Shown in pieces: positions 49,537-60,231 of a stretch of DNA of 63,495 nt. Under the pieces are notes generated by a model that worked only from the letters and a program-made list of their open reading frames with translations, had not been told where the DNA came from and ran no database searches. A program made the position numbers and the translations under genes. Source of the DNA: Saitoella complicata NRRL Y-17804 (lineage: Eukaryota; Ascomycota; Saitoellomycetes; Saitoellales; Saitoellaceae). Within the stretch, counting starts at the first letter, position 1. Each line of letters starts with the position of its first letter. The DNA lies in NCBI RefSeq assembly GCF_001661265.1, contig NW_017567000.1:411949-475443 (forward strand). The letters are read 5' to 3'.

Positions 49537-51213
49537 ATGCGATCGCCCTCGTTGGTCCTCGCCCTCCTCCTAGCAACTCCCGCCCTCGCCTCCACAAACC
49601 CTCCTCCCCCCCGTCCCCGCGGCGTCCCCAAATCCAAAGCCTCCCTCTACCTCCCCTCGCCAGATGGTTCCTTCACCTGCCTCGACAACTCAAAGACCAT
49701 CCCTTTCTCCCGCGTCAACGACGACTACTGCGATTGTCCCGACGGCTCCGACGAGCCGGGTACGTCCGCGTGTGAGAATGGGAAGTTTCATTGCATGAAT
49801 CGGGGACATGTTCCGGGGTGGTTGTCGAGTTCGCGGGTTGGGGATGGGATATGTGATTATGATGTTTGCTGTGATGGGTCAGACGAGGAGTGGGTATTCC
49901 CGGGATTGTGTCCAGACCGCTGTGCGGAGATTGGGAAAGCTGCACGCGAAGCCGAACGGGAGAAACGGAGAATCAACGCAGAGGGGTGGGCGGAGCGGGA
50001 GAAACTCGTTGCTGAAGCCGCACAGAAACGCGCGGAGGTCGAGCAAAAACTTGAAGAAGCACGGGCGAAGATCACGGCTGCGAGGCATAGAGAAGCACTC
50101 CTCAAGCAAAACCTCGACGAAATCCTCGCTCACGAAGCCACCATCGCAAAACGCCTCGGCTCCGGCGGCGCCGCCGCCGTCGCCCAGAAAGCCCGAGAGA
50201 AAATCGCGAGGTATCAGAACGCTATACAGAGTTTACGGGCGGCTATCTCCACCCAACGCGAACGAACCGAAATACTAGAGGGAATCCTCGACGACCTCGC
50301 AAAAGGCTACAACCCAAACAACCAAGACATGGCCGTCAAAGCCGCCGTCGTAGGCTGGACCGAGCTCAAAGCCGCCCTCGTCGCTCCTGCAGACAATACA
50401 GACGTGAGCATGAATGCTGCCGAGATTCGGGATTTGTTGGAGGAAGAGGATGATTTGGGTGATGTTATTGAGTTATTGGATATGCGCGAAGTCGAGGAAG
50501 CCGTGAATTTGTTGTGGAAGATTCGGGCGTATCTCCCCGATCCCGTGAATCAGTATCTCATGTCGACCTACAACACCGTCAAGGAGCAACTGCAGCAATA
50601 CGGCATCATCTCCTCCCCCGCATCCCCATCCACCTCCTCGCAGGACTCTAAAACAGCGGCTGAAGCCCGCTCCGCACACACCAAAGCATCCCAAGAAATC
50701 CGCGACCTATCCGCACAAATCGATCGCGCACAAAAAGATTTGGAGGAGGATTTTGGGCAGGACGGGGTTTGGCGCGCGCTTAAGGGGGTGAAGGTCGAGG
50801 TTGTTGTGGGTGAGTATACGTATGAACTCATACTCCTCGAGAAAGCTACACAGCGGTCGAATCGTGACTCGACTCGCTCAAACCTCGGGTCGTTCTCGCG
50901 CTTCGAGACCGCCAACAATGGGGGAATAGTACTCGTGTATGAACGAGGCGCAAAATGCTGGAACGGGCCTGATCGGAGTGTCAAGGTGTATATTGAATGT
51001 GGAGCTGGGGCTGGGACTGGGACTGGGAAGGAGATGGAGGTTTTGGGGGTTGTGGAGCCGGAGAAGTGTGAGTATGCGATGAGGGTGAGGGGGCCTGTTG
51101 GATGTGTGAAGCCGAGTGAACGCGAGGTTGGGCGTAAGGGGAGAGAGGGGACGGATGGAGAGGGGGAGGTGGATGAGAGTGGGTGGCTGGTGTCGGGGAG
51201 GGATGAGCTTTAG
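49537..51213 (+). CDS. GTB1: Glucosidase II beta subunit (Gtb1/PRKCSH)
   Basis: 558 residues from the ATG at 49537, which starts a clear signal peptide (SLVLALLLATPALA); the frame is open upstream but that part is leader. Two LDL-receptor-A-like modules follow (about 55-125, with DDYCDCPDGSDEPG and GDGICDYDVCCDGSDEEW), then a long coiled-coil with Glu/Ala/Arg, an acidic segment, and a C-terminal mannose-6-phosphate-receptor homology domain (CWNGPDRS..., later CEYAMRVRGPVGC). This subunit retains the catalytic alpha subunit in the ER and presents N-glycans for trimming of inner glucoses. The protein ends RDEL, an HDEL/KDEL-like ER-retrieval signal, which is fitting for a soluble ER protein. 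Confidence 0.95.
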   Translation: MRSPSLVLALLLATPALASTNPPPPRPRGVPKSKASLYLPSPDGSFTCLDNSKTIPFSRVNDDYCDCPDGSDEPGTSACENGKFHCMNRGHVPGWLSSSRVGDGICDYDVCCDGSDEEWVFPGLCPDRCAEIGKAAREAEREKRRINAEGWAEREKLVAEAAQKRAEVEQKLEEARAKITAARHREALLKQNLDEILAHEATIAKRLGSGGAAAVAQKAREKIARYQNAIQSLRAAISTQRERTEILEGILDDLAKGYNPNNQDMAVKAAVVGWTELKAALVAPADNTDVSMNAAEIRDLLEEEDDLGDVIELLDMREVEEAVNLLWKIRAYLPDPVNQYLMSTYNTVKEQLQQYGIISSPASPSTSSQDSKTAAEARSAHTKASQEIRDLSAQIDRAQKDLEEDFGQDGVWRALKGVKVEVVVGEYTYELILLEKATQRSNRDSTRSNLGSFSRFETANNGGIVLVYERGAKCWNGPDRSVKVYIECGAGAGTGTGKEMEVLGVVEPEKCEYAMRVRGPVGCVKPSEREVGRKGREGTDGEGEVDESGWLVSGRDEL

Positions 51214-51635
51214 ACATTTCTTTTTTGGGATAGATCCATATGCATTGCCGTTTTACGAATGATAGGATGTGGTTTATCCAATTGTTACTCCACCATCAGT
51301 CATCAGAGCACTTTTGTTCCTCAGGAATTGTATTGCGGATGCTTCGAGATCTACACGCCTGGAGTACTAAGAATACATCTCGCACGCTTGCATGACCTTT
51401 TATCGACCGTACGATGGGAGGGTGGGAATAGTGCAAGGGTTCTTGCTAATTAGATACCTAGCTGTATCTGTAAATATCCGCTCCTTGTCGTCTTCGACCC
51501 TCTCCATCTATGCTATTGCAAATCAGGAACTCCCTTACCCATGCTAAAAACCCACAAAATGAACTCCGATAACGCCAGTAATGCAAAACTTCCTTAACTC
51601 ATTCCCAATCTCACGCGTGTTCTCTTCGTTCACGT
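51214..51635. other. Convergent 3' region
   Basis: About 420 bases between glucosidase II beta and the DHA1 transporter gene. Nothing recognised. Confidence 0.4.
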
Positions 51636-53294
51636 TCACTTCCCACCCGCGGCCGCCTTAGCATTCGCCTTCTCCCTCTCCCTCCTCATCCTCTCTCCCC
51701 TCCACCCTGGCCCAAACCTCAGCACAACCCACACAAGCGGCGAACAACACGCACAAACCCCAATCAACACCACGAACCCCCATCCAGCACCCAACCGACT
51801 CCCCAACATCTCATCCACAACAGCCGTCCCCACCGCTCCGAGTGCGCACCGCACGAAATTGTTGGCTGCGGTGGCGGACGAACCACGACCCGGGAAGAGA
51901 TCGACGACGAGGGTGCCGAAGGTGTTGAAGATGGATGTTGCGGAGTAGCCGATGATGAACTGGAAGATGAGGGGGGCGGAGATGTGGACGCGTTTTTCGA
52001 TGGTCCAGCCGTAGGCGATGCAGCCTCCTCCGAAACAGAGACATAGCCACCACAAACTCCTTAACCTCGCTCTCTCAATCGGGAACGAATCATCCCCGTC
52101 TGCTTCATTCTCGTGATGGCCCTCCCGTTCCCACCGCGCCTTAGTAATACGGTAATCCCAATCCAGAATCCGACCCTGCAGAATCGATCCAACCAAACAT
52201 CCCGTACCATTCGCGAGGAAGGTCAACCCAACCTCCGTCTCATTCAACCCATACTTATCCTCGAAGATGACGGATGTGGATGCGGTGACCATATACCACA
52301 CCCCATAAAACACACCCGAGAACAACAACGCACAAGCAACATCCTTCTCCTTCAAAATTGCCAACGGCGCAATTGGATTCGGAAATCGAAACTTGGGTCG
52401 TTCCGCGCGACGACTGTGTACCCTCTCCAACCCACTCTTCCTTCTTCTCCTCCTCCGCCTCGCCAACTCCCACAAACTCACATTCACACCCCGTGCCTCA
52501 ACACTCCCATCCCCAACAATCGCCCTAAGCGTCTCCGGCAAGCACCCCACTAAAAACCCCAAAAACACACCCCCACTAATCGCTAAAAACCAGAAAATAG
52601 CACGCCAGCCATATTTATCCGCCAACGCCCCTCCAATAACGGGTCCGATACACGGTCCGAGCATGGGTCCGACATTGAACCATCCCATTGCGCCGCCGCG
52701 GCGTCCGCGGGGTACGACGTCGCCCACCATGCCTGCGCCTACGGCTATGACGGATGCTGCACCGGCTGCTTGAAGAGCGCGGAGGATGAGGAGTGCTGCG
52801 TAGGAGTTTTGTACCGCGAGGGCGATGTTGGCGGGGATGTACACCAAGAACGTCAACACATAAATCGGTCGTCGGCCGAGCGTATCTGTGAGGGACCCGT
52901 AGAGGGTTGGAGAGATAGCCTGTGACAGCATGTAGGTCGTGATGGAGAGGTTGATTCGAGTGGGTGTTGTATGGAAATGTGTCGCGAGTTGGGAGATGGC
53001 GGGGAAGTAGATGTTTGCGCTCAACGGGCTAAACAAACCCGCGAGCGCGGCCATGAAGATGATGAAATTGACTTTGCGCTTCGAAAAGGTTGAGTATGGT
53101 GGTGGTGTCGAAGGTTGTGATTCGAGATCGACGACGATGCTGTCGGCTTTGACGAGTGGGTCGATGGAGGGTATGTCCGTTGCGCCTTCGCGAACACCTG
53201 TCGCCATTGGTCTAAGCTCATAATCATCCGGACTCGTCGCACCCGTCGACGTCGACGGACGGTCTCGTTCTTCGTTCTCTTCTGCAGCTGCCAT
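51636..53294 (-). CDS. MFS transporter of the DHA1 drug:H+ antiporter type
   Basis: 552 residues, one exon, ATG at 53294. About 75 soluble residues precede the first membrane segment. The loop between segments 2 and 3 has the MFS motif A (GSLTDTLGRRPIYV), and the fifth-helix region has GPMLGPCIGPVIGG, matching the antiporter motif C typical of drug:H+ antiporters. A long, Arg-rich central loop and an acidic loop near 400-415 break the usual spacing. Twelve membrane segments are visible. Closest families are fungal Qdr/Aqr1/Dtr1-type exporters, which move drugs, organic acids, polyamines or spore-wall precursors. Substrate not determined. Confidence 0.9.
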   Translation of the reverse strand: MAAAEENEERDRPSTSTGATSPDDYELRPMATGVREGATDIPSIDPLVKADSIVVDLESQPSTPPPYSTFSKRKVNFIIFMAALAGLFSPLSANIYFPAISQLATHFHTTPTRINLSITTYMLSQAISPTLYGSLTDTLGRRPIYVLTFLVYIPANIALAVQNSYAALLILRALQAAGAASVIAVGAGMVGDVVPRGRRGGAMGWFNVGPMLGPCIGPVIGGALADKYGWRAIFWFLAISGGVFLGFLVGCLPETLRAIVGDGSVEARGVNVSLWELARRRRRRRKSGLERVHSRRAERPKFRFPNPIAPLAILKEKDVACALLFSGVFYGVWYMVTASTSVIFEDKYGLNETEVGLTFLANGTGCLVGSILQGRILDWDYRITKARWEREGHHENEADGDDSFPIERARLRSLWWLCLCFGGGCIAYGWTIEKRVHISAPLIFQFIIGYSATSIFNTFGTLVVDLFPGRGSSATAANNFVRCALGAVGTAVVDEMLGSRLGAGWGFVVLIGVCACCSPLVWVVLRFGPGWRGERMRREREKANAKAAAGGK

Positions 53295-53504
53295 TGTACT
53301 TGGTTATTCTTACTTCGTCAACAGTTCCCTCGAATAATCTTAGGGAGCTCCGAGCGTCGGGGCTGAAATGAAGGACCCGCGCTGGGATGAGTGTGGCAAC
53401 ACGTGCCGAGATTGCCGATCTGTTAACAAGATAAATTCAAAGGGAGTTATTTGGCGAACCGACCATATCCCATAACAATGCATATCATATCCAATCCATC
53501 CCAA

Positions 53505-55094
53505 TCAAAACCTCCCAGCAACACCCCTCGCCCTCGCCCTAGCAATCCTCTCCTCCGGCAACAACGCCTCCTCCCCTCCCACTCCCCCAAACTCCCCCGC
53601 CCCGACCACAGGCGACGCTGACGATCCCCTTACTTTAGCGAGTGCGATCCGCTCCTCGGGTAACATAGCTTTCGCAAGATGCGCTCCAATCGGTAACGCA
53701 CTCCCCGTACTCACGCCCTCATGCTGGACTCCAGATGGTGCACTAATACTAACACTAACACCACCCTTGACTTTCGAACCCTTGCTGGAGGAGACGCCGC
53801 CCATGAGTTTCTTGGTTGTTTTGGTGGCGGTACGGGAGAGGGAGGAGACGGAGATTGATTTGGCGAATTTCGACATGGAGAGGGAGCTTGAGCCGCGTTT
53901 GAGGAGGGTTAGGGTGTCGTCGAGGATTGGGGCGGAGATGGTGATTGTTGGGCGGGGTGCGTGGGTAGATGATGAGGTGGAGGAGATGGTCGATAACGTG
54001 GCACTCGATCTTGTTGATGGCCTCATCTGGGTCATACCCGCGTCCGGACCCCTCAAGCTCGAGATGGATGATGCGGTAGACGTAGGCCCCTGCGAAACCG
54101 TACCCCTCACTGGTATCGAAGGTGCGATAGACCCCGTCGTCGACACCGACGCGGACCGTAACCCGTAGTTCGCGGCTTGTTGTAGCGGCATAACCCCCAT
54201 CGTCCCCGCTGAGATTGAAGAAGAAGCAGAACCTGACAAAGATTCTTCACGGCCCTCAATCATCTCCGCTAACTCCGCCATGAGTTCGTCGACATTGACC
54301 GTGTCGACAGGGACGTGACCGATGCTAGAGATCTCCTCCTCCCTGATCTCGGCGTCATCATCGGCTAGCATGGCGATACCGGAATCGACTGTATCGGACT
54401 TCGTCATCCCCTTCGCGTTTCCCTCTTCGGATTTGAATGGATTCGAAAACAGTGCGAGTGGAACTGCAACGACCCCTTCGTCATCGAATGATAGTTGACG
54501 AATAATCTTATTCCAGACAGCTTCCGTCGGACTGGAGCTGTTTGACATCCCAGCACACGGCTCTCGCTCCTCGCGCCATTCCCACATACTATCTCTCCTC
54601 GCACTACTTCGTCACATCGACCCAACTCCACTCCCAGCACGAGAATACCGTCCGCCTTCGTTTATCGAGCCCGAGCCCGAGCCCGATTCCGATTCCGATT
54701 CAGAAACCGAACCGCGAAGTTCTTTCGTGAGCATAGCCATCAACCCGCCAATTCCGCCTCCGGGACGAGGTAGCGTCGGGGAATCGAGGTCGTAGGCGAG
54801 GTTTGGTCGTGGTAGGGTCGGTGATTCGCATCCCGTATCCTCGATATGCTCTTCTCTCACGACGACGTACCCGATTTTGATGTCTCCCTCGTCCGGGAGA
54901 GGCTGTGAGGATGAGGAGGCTCGGAGGAATGAAAAACGATCGGATAAATGCGGGAAGATCTCCTCGGATACGTTCTCTGCGACGAAACCGACGTCGAGGT
55001 GGGGGGTTGGTGATGATGCTGCAGGAGGGCGGGTGAGGAGGAGGGGTGGGGTTGGTGACGGGGATGCTTGCCGGGCATTGAGTCTCTTCAGCAT
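53505..55094 (-). CDS. Serine-rich hypothetical protein, two exons
   Basis: Exons (minus) 55094-54649 and 54588-53505 give 509 residues. Both halves lie in the same frame but are split by an in-frame TGA, removed by a 60-nt intron (GTATTC donor, TGTGAC-type branch, GATAG acceptor). Composition is Ser/Thr/Gly-rich with acidic blocks. Short repeats include SPTLPRP twice (about 92-115) and LPEERIA twice near the C-terminus. An ordered-looking helix near 245-275 (VNVDELMAELAEMIEGREESL) is the only compact block. No family recognised; likely a disordered regulatory or scaffold protein. Adjoining genes give no hint. Confidence 0.6.
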
Positions 55095-55553
55095 TGTGTC
55101 GTCCGAGAAGTCGATACCCTTTACTGTATGCTGTCGGTGGTAGTCAGTCGTGTCAAGGTCAAAGTCTCAATCGCATCCACCACCGAACAGATAAACACAG
55201 AACAAGAGCAAATCAGAAAAGTGCTACGCAAAAGCCGTTTCTCCTTAACCTTTGTGCTGCTTGTCACAGGTTGTTCGATTCCCTTTGTGGAGGTGACTTT
55301 GGAGGTCCCCTTTGGTGTTGCGCGCGGCAGGCGGGCGTTCGTTCCCTTTGAGATTGAAGCGGCACTGCAAGCAGCTGATGGAGGAGAAGGGAGAAGCTGT
55401 ACGACCATGTATTTACATCACAAACCATTGTGAGTGTATGCACCTGAACGATTGGTGATGCGGTATTCTCGGTATATTCCTTAATGCTCGATACTCATAC
55501 ATCCAACTCCATGGACAGTCCCGCTCGCCAACATTGCTCCTCAGCAGAACCGC
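55095..55553. other. Intergenic
   Basis: About 460 bases between a divergent start and the end of the Cys-rich mini-gene. Short frames only; nothing recognised. Confidence 0.4.
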
Positions 55554-55808
55554 TCACTTCTTCTCGGGTGGGTTCTGCTCGCAGCACTTACAGCTCTGGT
55601 TATGCGCACCACACGCACACTTCCCTAACACCAACCCAAGTTAGCCATCCGTCGCGTTGAGTGGCTTGTCGTGATACATACCAGCCGGACACCTACACCC
55701 CCTCTCATCGCCCCCACAATCACACGTAGACACGGGCGCAGCCATCTGCCCCACGGAGGTATTTGCGAATTCGGCGGAGGGCATGATATTGTCTTGCTTG
55801 CTGGACAT
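55554..55808 (-). CDS. Cys-rich metallothionein-like mini-protein
   Basis: Exons (minus) 55808-55682 and 55624-55554 give 65 residues. The intron (57 nt, GTATGT donor, GTTAG acceptor) lies in phase 1 and joins two Cys blocks. The protein has nine Cys, almost all in CxC or CC arrangement (CDC, CRC, CAC, CKCC), all within the last half, and no His cluster. The N-terminal 30 residues are polar. Small size and CxC repeats are the signature of copper- or zinc-binding metallothionein-like proteins, but none of the standard fungal types is an exact match. Its promoter lies within 440 bases before the next gene; no metal-response site was identified. Confidence 0.65.
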
Positions 55809-56250
55809 CCTTGGTTGGACCTTGGTGGTTAGATGCACAAACTATAGTGCATGTGAGAGTACGTCAACACAGTACGTGACATCGCAACAGCCTGGAGCTC
55901 AGTTCTGAGGCCCTTGGGTAGCTTAGATCCTTCCTCGGGGTCACTCCTCGGTTTCATCAACATTTCCAACAGGCGATTGTCCAAACCTAAAGGCCTTGGT
56001 GAATACAGCCGGCCCGTCCCGCAAAGTCGGTAGCGGTCCGCGTAGGTACTGTAACGTTCACTCGACACCAAGCGAGCGGGCCGGGCATTAAATCACAAAC
56101 ACACCTACAGCTGACCGAGGCCCTAGGCCCGACGAATGGTCGACGGCCCGAAGGTTTCGTAGGTGGCTTTGCAGGTGTTGCGGCCGAGATGGGGATATAT
56201 ATAACAGTTGAGGGCGACCCTGTCCGAGACGACACACGACGTTGATCAAG
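55809..56250. other. Divergent promoter region
   Basis: About 440 bases between the Cys-rich mini-gene and the four-TM protein. No site assigned. Confidence 0.4.
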
Positions 56251-57547
56251 ATGTTCTCAGGATTCACGGAGATCGTATGCCAGATCCATCCATCATCGCC
56301 CCTACTTGTCAACCTACTGACAACCAACATTTACAGTTCTCAAACTCTTACGGCTCCGGCACCCTCGGTACCAACACCCAACCCGCTCACCCCCAATACC
56401 AACAGCACCGTCCCCCTCCCATTTCCACTCCCTCGTACCACTCCCAGTACAACGCCTACGACCCACACACTGCATCCTCCGCCTCAGCCCCGGGAACAGC
56501 CGACTATCTCCTCCAACCCTCCCCACCCTTCCCACGCAGCCCACCGACGACATACGATCAACACGTTGCACCACAGCAACAACCGCTGTTGAGTCCGAAT
56601 GATCCGGCGCATGATTTTGATCCGGTGAGTGGGAGGTATACGGTTAGGCCGGTTCCCGGGGGTGGATTGAGGAGGGGAGAAAGTACGTTGAAGGAGGGGT
56701 TTGGTGGTGGTGGTGGTGGTGGGGATATGTTTGAGTTGGGGGAGAGGGGGTCGGAGGTTGAGTATGGGTATAGGCCTGCCCATGCCGATGCTGCCGGACG
56801 CAGTATGGGCATCAGTGGGCCAGAAGACCGACTCGCTGCCGAAGACTACAAGTTGAAGAGGTCGATCCGCGCTGTTCGCTTTGGGATGAGGTGTTTGGTG
56901 TTGGTGTGTTCTACGGTCGTGGTAGCGCTTTTTGCGCATAATCTGGCGGTGTATAATCGGACGAAGCATATTCAGGGGATGTGGCCTCACAAGGATAGTG
57001 GTGGAGCGTTGATTTGGAGTTCGGTGTTGTTGTTGGTTGTGGCGTGTATCTCGACGGCGACTTCTATTGGTGAGTCATCTTTTCCATTTTATCTCCTGCT
57101 TCTGTCAATGGGGAGAAGAGCGGGGGCAGTAAGCTGACTATGGATGTAGTCATCCTGGCATCGTACTGCTGGTCAGTCAAGATCGCAAACAGATTGGCAC
57201 TCGGCCACACCGCCTTCGACCTTGTCTTCGGCATAGTCTCACTCTTCATCTGGGGCCTGACCGGAGGCCTTTTCAAACAAACAGACTCTAACCCTCGCTC
57301 GCTTTGGCAATGGGCATGTCATCCGGCAAAGGCAGGGAGGGATACAAGTATTGCGGGGATGTCGGACGTGAACTGGCAGCAGTACTGCAAGGAGCAGGAT
57401 TGGAACTGGGTTTGTGCGTTATTGAATATTGCCTTCGAGGCAACTATGATCGCAATCTCTTTCGGGGTATACTACCTTGTTTGGAGGAGAACGAAGGTGA
57501 AGAAGAGTATCATTGCGAGGGGTGGGCTGGCCCCTAGTCCGGCATGA
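56251..57547 (+). CDS. Four-TM membrane protein, MARVEL-like arrangement
   Basis: Exons 56251-56274, 56337-57069 and 57150-57547 give 384 residues. The tiny first exon encodes MFSGFTEI; both introns have standard GTATGC/GTGAGT donors and keep frame. The N-terminal about 195 residues are Pro/Ser/Tyr/Gln-rich and cytoplasmic in style, with a Gly run near 150. Four membrane segments follow (about 215-235, 255-280, 288-310 and 350-375). A loop between segments 3 and 4 carries conserved-looking Cys/Trp residues (WACHPAKAG, WQQYCKEQDWNW). The arrangement fits fungal MARVEL-type proteins of the plasma membrane, but no specific family is certain. Confidence 0.7.
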
Positions 57548-58066
57548 AGCGCACCGATGAAGAGCCTATGACTACGCACACACTCGTTGTATAGCTATAG
57601 CTGTTGTACATGTACGAGATCCGAATGTCCAAAACTTCGAGTTCGTCGAGGACGTGGTACTATTTATAGAAGCTTGCCGCTCCGGGAAATTCGGGGAGCC
57701 TTTTAGTATGCCACTAAGATCCATAGGGTCACCCCACCACGATCCCAGCCAACTTAGACGCTGTTAACGTTTGGGGTAGCCGACCAGCGAGTCCATCGAT
57801 CCGACGACTTCAGGACGACATTCAGGCTCGGCTTTGTTGGCTTGCGACCGTTTTCACAGTCGGAGATTACTGGGACCAGCCATTGCTACTGCTTGAAGAA
57901 CACGTGCCGAGCGAGAGCCATCGCCGTACGCGCGTTGAGCCGAGGACGAGATTCCAACATCGATCGACCAAGTCCGTTGACTTCGACCGAAGATTTTGAC
58001 TGAGGTATATCTTGGAAGAGTGCGCTTGACCTTACACAGCTCTATACCACTCTGCATCGTCCGAGG
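57548..58066. other. Intergenic
   Basis: About 520 bases between two tandem plus-strand genes. Nothing recognised. Confidence 0.4.
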
Positions 58067-59302
58067 ATGGGTAACGCTTCAACGAAGCACTCGCTAAACC
58101 GCACCCCCTCCCTCCCCAACCCAAATAATCCACATACTCACCGTCAGCGTGCTCCTTCGCGGCCGGCTCTGTCTCCGCTCGATCCAAGTATCACGTCCAT
58201 CGATGGCGGATATCTCCAACCGCAAGGAGTCTACGCAACGCAGGATTACGACTTGGTTCGGGTACAGCATCAAATATACCATCGACGTGTCGCGCCGTTT
58301 TATATCGGTCTACCAGATTTTGAGGAGGACTGGACGGAAGAAGAGTTGGCGAAGGCAGTGCAATTCGCGGAAGATGCAGCGGGTGCGAAGAGACGACAGG
58401 CGCGTGCCGAGGAGGAAGGAAAAGAGAAGGAGAAAGACAAAGAAGGGAAGAGACGAAGTACCAGCATCTCAAACACCGAACTGCTGAGCGTTCCCTCGCC
58501 CTCGAAATCTCGACCACGAGCAGTGACGATGGGATCAACCGATTCCGTCCACCGCGTCGGCCCCGCAAGACCCACCCACGGAAACAGAATCAACCGTCCC
58601 TCCCCCCACACAATCTGGAAAAACGCCCTCGAATGCCCCATCTGTTTCCTCTTTTACCCACCCAATATCAACCACACACGCTGTTGTGCACAACCCATCT
58701 GCACCGAATGCTTCGTCCAAATCAAGCGTCCCGATCCGGCGCCGTCGACGACGCCTCCTTATGGGCTGGAGTCCACGCCGGCTACGTGTCCGTTCTGCGT
58801 GGAGGGTGAGTTTGGGGTCGTGTACGAGAAGCCAGGCTGGGCTGGCGAACGGTCTGGGCGGAGTCGGAGTCCGAGTATGTTGGAGGTTGCGGAGGCGGCG
58901 GGGCTTGGAGGGGAGGGGGAGAGTAACGAGGCGGCGTTGCCTGTCCCTGGTCCGCCTGTGCGGATTAGTTCGACGGGGATGAAAACGTACCCGGCGAACC
59001 ACCCCGCCGTAACACTCACGGACCTCCTCCGCCCGAACTGGGAATCAGATCTTCTGCGCGCGAGAGCGAGGGCGGCGAGGAGGGCTGCTGCGCAGGCGCA
59101 GTTACAGAATTTCCAGTTGACCGCGAGGGAGCGGGAGAGAGAGGAGAGGAGGCGGTTGAGGAGGGAGGGGAGAGAGAGGGAGAGGGAGGCGACTGGACGG
59201 ATGGGGAGGGAGGAGTTGGAGGAGATGATGGTTGCGGAGGCTATGAGGTTGAGTTTGAGGGAGACGGAGGAGAGGCAGAGGAGGGGGAGTTCGAGTAGGT
59301 AA
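58067..59302 (+). CDS. SIP5: Sip5-like protein with RING-like zinc finger
   Basis: 411 residues, one exon, ATG at 58067. The N-terminus MGNASTKHS fits an N-myristoylation signal. A conserved Sip5 block at about 45-95 (YLQPQGVYATQDYDLVRVQH, then IGLPDFEEDWTEEELAKAV) precedes a basic linker. A Cys-rich RING-like region follows at about 190-245 (CPICFLFYPPNINHTRCCAQ, later CPFC). The C-terminal 90 residues are Arg/Glu-rich and end in VAEAMRLSLRETEE, which fits a ubiquitin-interacting motif. Yeast Sip5 links the Snf1 kinase and the Reg1-Glc7 phosphatase; here the window also encodes a Glc7 regulator at 3-5.7 kb, although they are far apart. Confidence 0.88.
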   Translation: MGNASTKHSLNRTPSLPNPNNPHTHRQRAPSRPALSPLDPSITSIDGGYLQPQGVYATQDYDLVRVQHQIYHRRVAPFYIGLPDFEEDWTEEELAKAVQFAEDAAGAKRRQARAEEEGKEKEKDKEGKRRSTSISNTELLSVPSPSKSRPRAVTMGSTDSVHRVGPARPTHGNRINRPSPHTIWKNALECPICFLFYPPNINHTRCCAQPICTECFVQIKRPDPAPSTTPPYGLESTPATCPFCVEGEFGVVYEKPGWAGERSGRSRSPSMLEVAEAAGLGGEGESNEAALPVPGPPVRISSTGMKTYPANHPAVTLTDLLRPNWESDLLRARARAARRAAAQAQLQNFQLTAREREREERRRLRREGREREREATGRMGREELEEMMVAEAMRLSLRETEERQRRGSSSR

Positions 59303-60138
59303 AGCCACTCGAGTCTTCTACCGAGCGAGTCTGAGACGCGCGTGGTTGATGAAGAATGGGCTGTTTGCTAAGTATATTATAGGGGGATCGCGAATGCCTT
59401 TGGGTGATGAGGGTGACATATGCAGACTAGGCTATGGGTTTTGGTATAGCTAGGCGCTGGCGTTTTTCTTTCGTCTTTTCTTTTTCCTTTGGTCTCAAAC
59501 TACGTTGATCGGGAGTTCGTTCATTGCTCGTACACGATAGCATACCTTTAGGGTGGACGAAGCCTTCAGTCCTTTGGTTCGAGTTCGAATAAACCTAACC
59601 TTCTCTTTTGCTTGACTTGTGGAACCTGCAATTGTACATGTCCCATGGCCAAGTGCTGCGTGTATTGTCGCGGATCTTTGTTTACCGAGGATCGATCCGT
59701 AAACTCCGTGCTTTGTCATTGAAGCTCCGAGGGTTTGAACTACGTGTTGGAGCCGTTTAGTACCACTCACGGACCAACAGCATACGGTCTTCGAAGGCTT
59801 CAGAATCTTCAACCATTCATCCCAGAATGAGCAGACTGTATTCAGTACACCGGCAACACGTCCAATTAAAAATTCCCACGGGTAGCCATGCCTGACGGGT
59901 TTATTGACTTTGAAGGTAACTAGGATAGGTAGGGAGAGGTGCAGCGATTATACACGGAGGCAGCTGGGCCATGCTTCCGTGCTGTGTACTTACAATTGAC
60001 TTGAGCGCATTACAGGTGCTTTGCATTAGGATGTCAAACGGAACACGATGCGAAAATGAGTTTAGGGGAACAGTGCGAATATCTGCCAGTTTCTTGATTG
60101 TTGCTATAAAAATTTTGTGCTGTTCTCTGACATCAACA
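59303..60138. other. Intergenic, subtelomeric side
   Basis: About 840 bases after Sip5. One minus-strand frame of about 105 codons (59495-59812) is unlike known proteins. No repeat recognised. Confidence 0.4.
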
Positions 60139-60222
60139 GCCGCAATGGTCTAGTGGTATGATTGTCGCTTAGGGTTTCCTAAAGCTTGTGACAGGTCCCC
60201 GGTTCGAACCCGGGTTGCGGCC
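60139..60222 (+). tRNA. tRNA-Pro (AGG) with 12-nt intron
   Basis: Acceptor stem GCCGCAA/TTGCGGC pairs perfectly (7 bp), with discriminator C at 60222. The D arm is TGGTCTAGTGGTATGA as in eukaryotic tRNA-Pro. The anticodon stem GTCGC/GTGAC and loop carry TTAGGG with anticodon AGG, then an intron of about 12 nt (60175-60186) after position 37. The intron contains CCTAA, which can pair with the anticodon region TTAGG as in classic tRNA introns. T arm CCCGG-TTCGAAC-CCGGG is canonical. Confidence 0.95.
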
Positions 60223-60227
60223 CACTC

Positions 60228-60231
60228 TTTT
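60228..60231 (+). terminator. RNA polymerase III terminator of tRNA-Pro
   Basis: A TTTT run six bases after the tRNA end, the usual Pol III stop. Confidence 0.7.
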
